A stretch of 64,000 nucleotides of DNA from NCBI RefSeq assembly GCF_030269925.1, contig NC_085131.1:5751501-5815500 (forward strand). Reading direction: 5' to 3'. Below, piece after piece: positions 53,501 to 63,304 of the stretch; the stretch's first letter is position 1; every line of letters begins with the position of its first letter. Position numbers and translations under genes: made by a program. This stretch comes from Bombyx mori (lineage: Eukaryota; Arthropoda; Insecta; Lepidoptera; Bombycidae). The notes beneath the pieces are model-generated. The model worked only from the letters and a program-made list of their open reading frames with translations. It ran no database searches and was not told the origin of the DNA.

Positions 53501-56500
53501 CTCTTTTTTCTTGTTTAGCCAGAGGATTTTGCGGCCGATCTAAGGTAGAGTCATGGTCGATCATTAATATTGGCAATGCCAGGGGCACAACAAAGCTGAT
53601 GTCTGCCACGCTACTTAGAAAGTAATCAGTACATATCATAAATAACATTTTTTAATAAATATACATATGCAAGTAGAATATTTAATTAAAATATATGTCA
53701 ACCCCTCGTTCGTATTTTTTTATTGCCCTTATAAATAGACGAGTATACCGTCCACCTGACGGTGAGTGGCCACCGTCGCTCACGTATGTCAGCAATATCA
53801 GGGACACCGCAACATCGCTGCTTACCGCTCTAAATTATTATCTTCGAAGAGAGACATGTCATAGCCCTTCAACATCGTTGAGGGAAGCTCATTCCAATTT
53901 GAAATTATCCTTAAAGTTTCTAAGCACAGCCAAGACGTTGGGATTAACCAAGATTTTCTAAGATTACATTCAAATTAATACTAAAAACTCGGTAATGTCC
54001 TAGTTACAAAAATTGCAATAAATTTATAACGCAGTCACATTGTCCCCTACCTTAGAGTATTCGCAGATTTGCACAAAACTAATGTCTTCTTTCTTAAAAT
54101 AATTCCGTATGCGCACGTAATCGAAATAGCTCGGCACGTAGATGAGCGTGTGGCTCATGAGGGTGTCACGCTGCTTGGGCAGAACCTCCTTTATGAAGTA
54201 CTCGAATCTGGCCTCGGCCGATTCCAGTGCTGTCGACGCATTGAATCTGTTTAAATAAAAACTTGTTTACCGCTCGGGACTTTTTGGCGGGAACGCGAGG
54301 AGTGAAGTTGTGTGATTTGTTTTATTTTGTCTATTTAGTGAGAATACGGCTATATTCTGGTGGCCGTATGTATGACTTAAATCATTAATTCATTAACTGT
54401 TAATATACATGCTGTGTTTAGATTAAAATAAATATAATTTATATTGTTTTTTTTTTTAAAGTTCATTATATACTTTTTGTACATTTCCGATTTTACAAAC
54501 AAAGCAAAGGCAATTGAGAGGGCTAAGTATGTTGAAAAATAGGAGGGATTTCTTTCTAAAAACTAATAATACGATAGTAAGATATAATAGATCTAGATTG
54601 GATACGCGTAAATTTTAGTAGATAATCAGAAAAACCATTTTAAACCTCACGGGGCTCAAACCGGAGTGATGGTAACACTGGCGGCCCTATCAAGAGCAGT
54701 GCTTTGCAGAATCTACCACCGGATCGGAAACGCGGCCCACTGAGAAGATCCGGCGAGAAACTCAGTAGGCTGTGTCTATGAGTTAATTCGCTCGGCAAGC
54801 CCTTCGTCGCAGGCGACAGGTTCGACGAGGACGGTGACCGGCTTATTAAATAGCTGTTGTTTTAGAAATTTTTATTGTGCCACCTCCAAAGTACCTATAA
54901 ATAACCTATTTCAATAATTAGTAAATGTACCTGTGAAATATCTGAGGTATCTGTAACAATACTTGTTGAATACTCCCCACTTCTACAGGATTCTCCACGA
55001 GCACTTTCCCGGCGTAGTTATGGCATTTCTTATTCAGTACAGATTTGATTTCCGGCAGGAGCACGGAAGCGAATACTAATGTTTGTCTGAAATTTTTTTG
55101 AAATTTAAATATCTATTGAAGATACAAGTTCATAAACAATTATTTCCTATATATACACAGTGTTGTCACATGTATTGTTTTTAAGGAAAACATTTTTTTT
55201 TTCTTTTGATCATAATATGCACATTTACTACTGAAACGTTCGTCAAAATAACATATTCTAATATTATTAAAGTAAGCTTGTATTTTTATATGGTTGTAAT
55301 CACGTAAAAATAACTGAAAATGTATATAATTATATTACGATAGATATCTTAAAATCATAAGAACTCTGAACTCTCAATCTGTGAAATCCTGTGGATAAAG
55401 AGTTCTAAAATTTGCATTCATATGCGGTGCGAAGCAACTCTAATGTGATCCTGGCAATACTGATATCCATGAGCATCGATGTACACGATCAGTATAAGGG
55501 GGTCTGTTAGTTTACAGACTAGCAGGTTCGACTTTAAAACCATAAAAAGAATATATTAAATTACACAACATTGAATAAACATTCAAACATTGATGAATCT
55601 TTAGAAATGACCTTACCTGTAATATTTAGCCCATCCGTTGACTGCCCACGATCTGACTCTAGAGAAGTCAGTATCGTGCGTTTTCTTTGGTTGAAGATGA
55701 AAATGGTCAAGAACATGTAGCAAATGATCCCAATTCTGCATTAAGAACACATCCGCTTGATCCATAATCAAAATTTCTATGGAAGCCAAAAAATCATAAT
55801 CTCTGTCTTCCTCCCCTTCAGCTCCGACCAACATTCGTAGACCAAGTGGTGATGCGACTATGATGTCTGATGAGTAAAAATCTGTATATAACTGATAATT
55901 TAAATTAATTTACAATCTGATCATTAATTTTACATCCAGTCCCGTCCACATTACTAACTTCATTTGTGAAACAAGATTATGGGAAACAAACTGAAATTTA
56001 AATATTTTAATAAACAATTATAAATATACAAATTTGTTGTGTACCAATTAATTATTCGCTTTCACTTTTTCATACTTACAAATTTAGGGACAACATATAC
56101 TGATGCATATTTAAGGAAAAAATGCAGTATATTTTTTTAAATGAAATGTCTTTGGTAAATATACTGTGTTGACAATTTTATGTGAAATGTGTGAATGCTA
56201 TGTTTTGTATTACCTTTATTACTGTTCAGATTTCTTACTCAAAATTAACTTTGCACAGATAAATTTAGGTTTACCTTAAGACTTTTCTTGGTGACCGTCA
56301 TGCCTATCCTGAATGTATCATCTGTGTTGCCAGTGAACATGAGTTCATAGTCCTCAGGCTTTGGATTTTTACGTGGCATGATAAGTTCACCTCCTGTAAA
56401 CTCGTCTTCAAATCTTTTTTTATTGAGCACCTGACCAGCCTCTTTTGGCACCAAAATTTCCATTAAGGTTTTCACTACTCTGTAAGCTGCATTTTTGAAT

Positions 56501-58870
56501 GGAACCATTACTAGTACCTTAAAATTAGAGATGTATTTTAATTGCAATTCAAACTTATTAAACATAACAACACAAATTCAGTATTTTCATAATTATAGAC
56601 ATAATTAAGGCTAGCTAGATCTCAAACTAATTTGTAAAAGTAGTTTTGTTATTATGTATTTACATTTATATATTAGAAATGAAAATAATAATCCCAATTT
56701 TAAATGGTAAAATTAGTTCTGAAAATATATTACAATGTTAAATTAGAGTAATTTTAAGCAACAAGAACTTTAATAAAAGTGAAAAGAGGAGTTACTAAGG
56801 ATTCACAACCTTTGAATTATCTCATTATGTACTGGCTCAGACCATAAACTCCAATACGGTCACCACTATCGCCCCTCTCATTTTTTAAGTTACTAACATA
56901 GATTATAAGTAATTATTACTAACAAAATGTTATGGTTTTAAAAAAAAAAAAAAACACTGAAATAAAGTGTTAATAATAATAATAATTAAGCCTTCAAGCC
57001 AACTGCTAATTTTCAGCAACTAATAAAGGGAACCGAGTGGCCTATACACTGCAAGCCTATATAAGCCGAAAGATCAATTCTTTAGTTACAGCTCAAATTA
57101 GCCTCCTCATGTCTCTTAGCAAAGTTTATAAGGGTCTATCTACTCTGTGTGTCCTTCAAATACTTTTGAAGATTTTTGGATATAGACAACAGTTTGATGT
57201 GCTGTTATTCCCATGCTGTTATTTACTCTATTATGTCAGACTTTTTCAGTTTTTCATTGCCTTTGTAGGCAGACGAATGCACGGCCCACATGATGGTCAG
57301 TGGTTACCGTCGCTCACGGATATCAGCAATGCCAGCAGGGGAACAGCCTTAGAAAACTTCTTATAAATTTGTGTGTTTCTTGGCTTTAAAAAGTACTGTA
57401 AGCCCACACATTTAGACACAACTATCTTGCCTATTTTCTGCAGTTCAGCAATCCCAAGGTAGGATTGCCGTTATACAGTTTGATTGAGACTTTATGTTCA
57501 TAACCTTATGCCTTAAAGTGGGGTGTCAGTGGAGGCATTCACATTAATGTCTATGGGCTCTAGTATGCATTTAACATCAGGTTGACCTCACAAAAGCTGC
57601 CATGCCAATTAGTAAAATATCTAGAAGTGTAATATCTGTAATTATCAGATTCATTTCAAAAAACCATAAAAAAATTGTCAGTTGCTAAAACTATTACCTT
57701 GGGACGAACTAATCCTTGATCTCTATAATCATCGGAAATATCATTTTTCTTTATCAATTTCGCATTATGATGTAAAATTCGTGTTCTGGTCTTCAGCATA
57801 TGGTTGATGGCATGAAGACAATATATGTAACGAATTTCATCAGCATTACTAAATGTTCTTTCAGGGTAATACAAATCCTGATAGTTGTTGAGTATTGAAA
57901 AAATTTCTTTTTGTAATGGAGTTAAAACTTCAGATAGTTCAAGATCTCTCTTTACCAAACTAGTTTTATTCGCCGAGACAATGTTTCCATGTATTTGTGA
58001 TTTTATTTTCAATTCTTCAAAATCAACCTTGTGAATAAGACTAGGTGCTGTACCGGGTTCAGCAAAAGTTTTATCTTCCAATAATGATATTTTAGCTTTA
58101 ACTTTCTTTATTGCTGTTTCAATTGGTCTAGGTATAACAATAGTTATGTTACCAATCACTGGCCATGTCTTTGAAATAGTAGAAACTGTCATGGGCGAGT
58201 TGTTTAATGAAATCAGCAACTCATCAGGTAAATCATATTGTAGATGTTTTACGAACGAATCATCAGTTTCGTGGTCTAATTCTGTTTCAAAAGTAGCCTG
58301 AAATGAATGAAAAATTAAGAACTTTTTTCTGTAGACGTTTAACCTGCAAATATGAACTAATTCAATGTCATTACTTTACAATTTATTTTATAAAGTCTCT
58401 TATAACAATCAGAGAATATAACAAGTTTGACTTACAGTGTTATCAAAATCTTGGCCCTTTGCATTGTCTTCGCTATCACTATAGTCACTGTCACTCTCGG
58501 TCTTACTAACTTCCTCATTTCGAGCACGTTTACGAGCACAACTTTCAATTTCAGGGCTGGGGCTATCAGAATCTACTTCTTCGTCACTATTTACTACTAT
58601 TGCGTTTGTTGGTTTACTAAAACAAGACACCAGTTGCCCGTATACATCTTGTTCCTCTTCGCTTTCAGAATAAGCTTCTTGTTCCCTTTGAAACTTCCGT
58701 TCCATCTGCTTTTTCTTTTCAAGCTCTTCCTCAACCTTTTGTACATTTTTGTATCGATTGAATTTAGCCTTTTTATTTGTAACATATGTATCATTGGAAC
58801 TTTTTCTTTTCTTTTTACTAATGTGGTCTTTTATTGTCTTCTTTTTACCAAAGTATTTCTTTCCCTTCAT
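50594..58870 (-). CDS. Utp25: Utp25 / digestive organ expansion factor homologue, eight exons (748 aa)
   Basis: Exons in gene order: 58436-58870, 57698-58297, 56275-56517, 55617-55891, 54931-55086, 54051-54246, 53245-53421, 50594-50758. They join in phase to 748 codons plus stop, close to the human protein. The N-terminus is Lys-rich then acidic ([18 protein letters not shown]), as expected of a nucleolar protein. The conserved region includes [43 protein letters not shown], a helicase-like DQAD at about 470-473, [36 protein letters not shown] and a final HMYVTGD. Utp25 is a degenerate DEAD-box-like factor of the small-subunit processome in 18S rRNA maturation. Introns hold SINEs and LINE tails. 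A poly(A) signal lies just past the stop (AATAAAATAC on the - strand, near 50574-50583). Confidence 0.92.
50977..51425 (-). mobile_element. R1-clade LINE 3' UTR, 5'-truncated
   Basis: A short A-tail (T-run at about 50977-50983) and then a GC-rich tract homologous to 4985-5390 and 60868-61279. Shared blocks include GCGATAGTCGACGACCAACG. No ORF remains. It sits in sense orientation with Utp25 inside its last intron. Confidence 0.75.
51496..51925 (+). repeat. Full-length tRNA-derived SINE (Bm1-like), sense
   Basis: Head CGTCGTGGCCTAAAGGATAA with GTGTTCGAATCCCGC (B-box-like), then the linker and body to CACCAGGTGGGCTGTGAGCT and an AATAAAAAAT end. This copy and the one at 49873-50316 define head plus body as one element. 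Within the last Utp25 intron, antisense to the gene. Confidence 0.88.
52311..52560 (-). repeat. Diverged SINE body
   Basis: TGATGTTAAGTGGTTACCAC and TAGACATCTACAACGTGAAT mark an antisense SINE body with many changes. Old, headless. Confidence 0.65.
52840..53125. repeat. Tandem duplication of an AT-rich ~140-base unit
   Basis: Two adjacent units each run from ATTGCATAAGT, through TTCCGTTACCGATTTTCGAT, to TTATGTTTAGACGTTA. They differ by indels in the T-runs and a few substitutions. The pair ends about 120 bases from Utp25 exon 7, in the last intron. Confidence 0.85.
53712..53965 (-). repeat. SINE/LINE-tail-like repeat, third type
   Basis: It begins TTTTTTATTGCCCTTATAAA and contains CCGTCCACCTGACGGTGAGT and CCGTCGCTCACGTATGTCAG. 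A second copy is at 57252-57590. The outline resembles the antisense SINE bodies but the sequence is distinct. The class is unclear. Lies in Utp25 intron 6. Confidence 0.5.
54640..54850 (-). repeat. Jockey-like LINE 3' tail, antisense
   Basis: CACCGGATCGGAAACGCGGC and GAAGATCCGGCGAGAAACTC identify the same tail as at 33156-33530. It is 5'-truncated and inside Utp25 intron 5. Confidence 0.8.
57040..57600 (+). repeat. LINE shard and third-type repeat in Utp25 intron 2
   Basis: 57094-57140 reads [14 protein letters not shown], a decayed match to ISLLMSLGKLYERL of the Jockey LINE reverse transcriptase. From about 57252 comes the second copy of the repeat at 53712 (CACGGCCCACATGATGGTCA, CCGTCGCTCACGGATATCAG). 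Confidence 0.5.
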
Positions 58871-58899
58871 TATTTTAAGTCAACAAGTCATGGGTATTA

Positions 58900-60365
58900 A
58901 ACATAATATCTCAGAGTGCAACAAGTGTATGTATAACCAAAGATTTATACACTTAATATATTCGAGTCTTAACTATGACTATGAATCAGATGATTGGTAG
59001 GTAATTATTACGTACGGTAGTGATTACTGGCTCAGTGATTATTACTTAAATACGGTACCTATTACCTATTATATGTACTAAGTAAGTCATAGGCTCGTAA
59101 TATCATAAAATAAACACTTATATCCGAGAGGGGAAGGGGAGCACTCACATGGAATATATTTTTTATTGAATTCATTCAACGGACACGCAAAGGGAACATA
59201 GCCCAAATACGGCCAAAATGATTTTATTGGAACAAAACATTTTAGTCATTTTTTAGAATGCCCCACTATTAATCTATTACTATTAACCTCTAAAATTTGT
59301 GAAAATGTACAAGTATAAAATGAAACCATGACTGTATTTTATTCGCGCTCATATAATTTCATTCAAAAACCCTTTTTCCACGAAGTATTTATGTTTTGTA
59401 AAGAGAAAAAAAGAAAACATAAAGTTATTGCACATCCAACCTAAATATATTCATTGAAAATAAGTTAATTTGTACAAGAGGCGCTCTTATCACTAAAATT
59501 AATCTTTAAGCGTGTTGGACGGTCAAATTTGAGGGGACTGGGTTCTGGAGGTGAGGGGCTATTTAAAAGCACTCTCTTCATGGTTAAAATAGGTAATTAT
59601 ATTGAAAATACTTTGTACACTATTACACCATTACAATATTTTATTTTTATAAAACTCTAAGATGTTGCTCTGACCGTGTCTAGATGAGAAGTTTTTGTCA
59701 TCACATAAGAGAAGACAATTATTTGTTTTAAGCATTTAATTATGCATTCCAATATTCGAAAACCGTAACCTTACATGTGTCAAGTGTTGCCTGCCATTAC
59801 TTTCATATTCAAACTCCAACAAAGCGTTTTTACTTAAATAAATTCTTAAAAAGATAAGACAGGTATCTTGCGATGTACTATTAACAACAATATTCAGAGA
59901 GATCCATAAAAAATGACAAAACGTTTAAATTTTAACCATTTTAAAGAAGTAAAATAAAGGTATACAATGATTATTAATCTAATAAATAATGTTTACTAAA
60001 TTATATATATACCTATATCCATAATATCCATATATTTTATTTAGTTACTTATTTATTAGGCACACAATACACATCACAAGCTAAAAAGATACATAAAAAC
60101 ACAAGTAAAAAGAAACAAAATCTGGCTTGCAACATAAGTTTTGTGCGCACGACAAAACAAGACAAAGTGCTGAATTTGTACACAACGTTATTGTTATTTA
60201 TTTTGTATTTAAGTAGATAATATTAAATAACTATTTGATGTTGTTTGTATGTACATCTATACCTTCTATAACTTCGTTCTTCTGTCATTGCACTATCGGC
60301 ACGCTATGATGGCCGTTTTGACATATTACAATAGTGATGTGAAATAATTTATTCGCGAAAAAAAT
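58900..60365. other. Upstream region of Utp25, no gene recognised
   Basis: AT-rich. The first few hundred bases should hold the Utp25 promoter, but I cannot mark a specific element. Further right there is nothing with coding character. Confidence 0.4.
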
Positions 60366-60369
60366 ATAA

Positions 60370-60615
60370 TTAATCTTTAAGTTTACTTTCTTCTGTGCCA
60401 GTTTCGCCATATTTTTCTTTAGTTATTCGTCTTACAATTCGTTGTCCAATATTAAGCGCATCAGCTGCGCGTTCAACCACTGACGTTACAGGTAAAATTG
60501 GCCCTTCATTTTGAGATTCACGATCGAAATAGTTTACGAAGGCGTATAACGAACTCACTGCTGAGTTTGTTTCGGTTCTTCTCAGGACTTTTGGAACCGG
60601 TGGTAGAGTTAACAT
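60370..60615 (-). CDS. Small HTH-like protein or transposase N-terminus (81 aa)
   Basis: An ATG at 60615 opens 81 codons. The middle reads SSLYAFVNYFDRESQNEGPI followed by LPVTSVVERAADALNI and then GQRIVRRITKEKYGETG. The pattern of an N-terminal helix, a variable loop and a homeodomain-like turn ending in x-R-x-V-x-R-I resembles the N-terminal HTH found in several insect Tc1-like transposases and in host proteins derived from them. That link is from memory and weak. No catalytic domain follows; the stop is at 60370-60372. A second, overlapping frame (60518-60760) opens upstream and I cannot exclude that it is the real one. Confidence 0.4.
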   Translation of the reverse strand: MLTLPPVPKVLRRTETNSAVSSLYAFVNYFDRESQNEGPILPVTSVVERAADALNIGQRIVRRITKEKYGETGTEESKLKD

Positions 60616-60867
60616 TGTTATTTATATTTTGACATTCAACAAGTGTGTTATACTGACATCTAAGTTGAAATAAATGATTTTGAATTTGAATTTTGAATTC
60701 ACGTGTCTGACTATTTAGAACAATTCTCTGCGTACGTTCGGCCATATCGACGAAATCCACAAGGCATAAACACTGTCTAAATTAACAAGCAAGGGTCAAC
60801 AGTACTGCAGTATCAATATCCGAAATCCAAAGCCAGGTCAAACTACATCTAATACTACTAAGAGCGA

Positions 60868-61279
60868 CCGGTTGGCAGTGTATCGCGTCCCGACCCGGCA
60901 GGCTGGTTCTGGTCCAGCGGGGTATTCCGGGGCACCAGCGGCACTGTCTGGGCGGCCTGACGGGCTGCCGTACCGAGACGGCCGACGTTTCAGAGCCTTC
61001 GATTCGCCTCGAAGGCTCCGTCGGCTGGGCGTCCTTGGGGTGAGCCGCGCCGTCTGGTTGTAGTGTTGACCGCGGGTTCTGACCTCGGAGAGGATCGGAC
61101 GTCGGGTGTAAGAGTGCAGGGGAGTCGTTTAGTGGGTGGGTCCTAAAATCCTTGGGCCCGCGATCTGCTCTCAACACCTGCAGATCGTTGAGTCTCACAT
61201 ACCCCGCGCGCCCCGTATGCGCGGGGACCTCGTAGGAGGTTCGGCCCCCGGCCCGAAAAAAAAAAAAAAAAAAAAAAAA
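60868..61279 (+). mobile_element. R1-clade LINE 3' UTR with poly-A, 5'-truncated
   Basis: GC-rich tract homologous in the opposite orientation to 4985-5390 and 50977-51425, including the shared GGTGTATCGCG-type start and the GGTTCGGCCCCCGGCCCG end. It is followed by about 23 A residues (61257-61279). No ORF remains. The target duplication is unclear; TACATC occurs near both ends. Confidence 0.8.
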
Positions 61280-61354
61280 TACATCACAATCGCAGTGCAC
61301 TCAGAGAGATTTTCGAATCAACGTCAAGTCGAAACTGCTTTGTTTTGCTTAAAG

Positions 61355-61494
61355 TATTGACCGCCGCTGAATCCTCATTTAATATTGAAGCTACCGTCTT
61401 TCGTACTCCACCACCTACTAACGATATCTCATCACTCATGGATCGTGTTGCATCATTAGTTGAGCAATTAGATTTGGATACTGGAGGTGATTAA
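61355..61494 (+). CDS. Possible terminal exon of an unidentified gene
   Basis: After a possible acceptor (gcttaaag at 61354) the frame reads LTAAESSFNIEATVFR, then a TPPPTND stretch, then SSLMDRVASLVEQLDLDTGG plus one Asp and TAA at 61492-61494. The composition is protein-like, an AATAAA follows at about 61640, and the flanks are non-repetitive. I do not recognise the protein, and I find no upstream exons. The frame stays open leftward to the poly-A of the R1-like insert at 61279, so the exon could have been longer before that insertion. Confidence 0.3.
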
Positions 61495-61739
61495 TAACTG
61501 TAATTATTTAATTTCTACCGAAGCATTATAGCTTTGTTGCTTTTTTTATAATTTTAACATTCCATGTTTTGCTAACTATAATGAATCAGTCTTTAACTGA
61601 TTTGTAATTATAAATAGAAGATAAAAAACGTTCTTATAAATAAAGGTCCTTTTCAAACACACTTACATTGAATTTTACTGACAACCCTAAATTTAAAGCT
61701 TATTTTTTTGGTAAACAGCACTGAAGTATGAAACGAATA

Positions 61740-62620
61740 CATAATCGGTGGTAGGACTTGTCCGACTGGCTGGCGACCACCCTCCAACTAGAGTCCGCCG
61801 CCAAATAGCCTAGCTGTGTTCCAGCGTGTGGGTTGGAGAGCCAGTTCTATTCCTTCCCTTTCCCCTTCCTTGCTGGGGGTGAGTCTTGGTGACGTCTGGA
61901 ACATGCGGAGCAGACGTGCGTGCGAGCTCACGGGGCGTGATTGTTTGACGGGGGTATAGGGAGACCTAGTGAAACGGTATCCGCTGCCGCCCGCCGGTCA
62001 GAAGGGGACCTGAACCCGGGTGTCTCTACTAAACTCCGCCCCGGGAAGCTGTCCCGCCAACCGGTGTAAAATCCTGTCGTGCGGACGTCGTGCCGGAGTC
62101 GGAGACCGGAGTGGATCCCGGCGATCGTACGCAGGGTGGACTGGGGGCCCTTCCATGCCCTGCGTCAGTCTCTCACGCAACCCGTGGTCGAGCACGTACT
62201 ATGTTCCGCGCTTCATTCAGGTGTTGCCTCGATCTCACCTCCAACATCTTACCTCTCCTAATCCTACACTCCGGAAATATAATTTATGAAGTCTAAAAAA
62301 AAGAAAAGGGTTTTACAGGCGGTTCCCCATTCCACATTTAATGTGGATTTCAGCAATGTCAGGGGCCTACATAGCCACCTTGACGCCGTACACCACCACC
62401 TTAGCCTGCCCTGCTTTTTTTAACGGAGACGCAGATATCTGCTCCGGACGATACCTCATACCTTAAATACCCCGGCTACGTATTGGAGCACAACTTCCTT
62501 CGTAAAGCCGGGGTGTGCGTATTCGTCCGGGCGGATGTCTGTTGTCGCCGTCTTCGGGGCCTTGAACAACGGGACCTGAACCGGGAAACCTATAAACAGC
62601 TGTCATAAGATGGCGGTCTA
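61740..62620 (+). pseudogene. CR1-like LINE, 5' end only
   Basis: A GC-rich 5' UTR-like tract of about 540 bases leads to an ATG at 62286. The frame opens MKSKKKKRVLQAVPHSTFNV, then has FSNVRGLHSHLDAVHHHL, the start of an APE-type endonuclease. It ends in a stop near 62420, while another frame carries on with LFFLTETQISAPDDTSYLKY and RKAGVCVFVRADVCCRRL. These are typical of CR1-clade endonucleases. The match fades at about 62600. The rest of the endonuclease and the reverse transcriptase are absent. Confidence 0.65.
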
Positions 62621-62639
62621 ATTTATTTATTTACAAAAG

Positions 62640-63300
62640 AAATCAAATGTTATCATAGGGCTTTAAATGTAAAAATACATCAAAATTGTATTGCCAGTTC
62701 TTATACTGGCAAAGTTACCCCCTTCTCAATATAACATTGGCCCACAATTTTTTTGTCCATTTTGTGCGATTTTCACTCTATGCACATGAAAATAATTTAA
62801 ATTTTAATTGTAAACGTTTAAAACCCACGGAAAATCCATATTTTTTATTAATATCCAGTAAAACTGAAACAATTTTGTACGTAGAATACGTACAAAATTG
62901 TTCGCATGGCGGGACAAAGTTACCCAGATGGACGGTACATTGTCATAATCTCAAAAATATTAAGTGTATAATCTATGGTCATAATGTAAAAGACCGGCTG
63001 TATGAGCATCGCTTCCTTTAATTGTATAATGGACAAATCAATGTAAAAAAGAATACATACTACCTACTACTTCAACTTCAATGCTGTGTAGTGTGTGCGT
63101 AAACGGCAAATATAAAATTATTAAAAATTTAGGCCATATGAACCAAAGGGTAAATTTACCAATTGAAACTTGTGAACTGCATCGTTTAGACTGCCTTCTA
63201 CTATGCATTCAAATAAATCTGGACGTGTTTGAGAATGAAATCATAGTGAAACCATGTTGATAACAACATTTTTTAATGTACCATAGTTCTCATTGTCAAT
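62640..63300. other. Intergenic DNA upstream of Atg4
   Basis: No gene is called. It includes the hairpin at 62868-62902. The last 200 bases probably contain the Atg4 promoter and leader. Confidence 0.4.
62868..62902. repeat. Perfect 16-bp hairpin with 3-base loop
   Basis: AACAATTTTGTACGTA, a GAA loop, then TACGTACAAAATTGTT. All 16 positions pair by eye. Confidence 0.9.
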
Positions 63301-63304
63301 TGCA

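Noticed and set aside
55870..55891. Utp25 exon 4 starting at the nearer acceptor (55881)
   Set aside because: That acceptor gives phase 1 against a phase 0 donor at 56275. The acceptor ten bases further restores the frame and adds the expected LYTDFYSSD sequence.
62686..63021. 111-codon + strand ORF
   Set aside because: AT-rich and without a proper ATG start. It spans the perfect hairpin at 62868-62902, so protein coding is doubtful.
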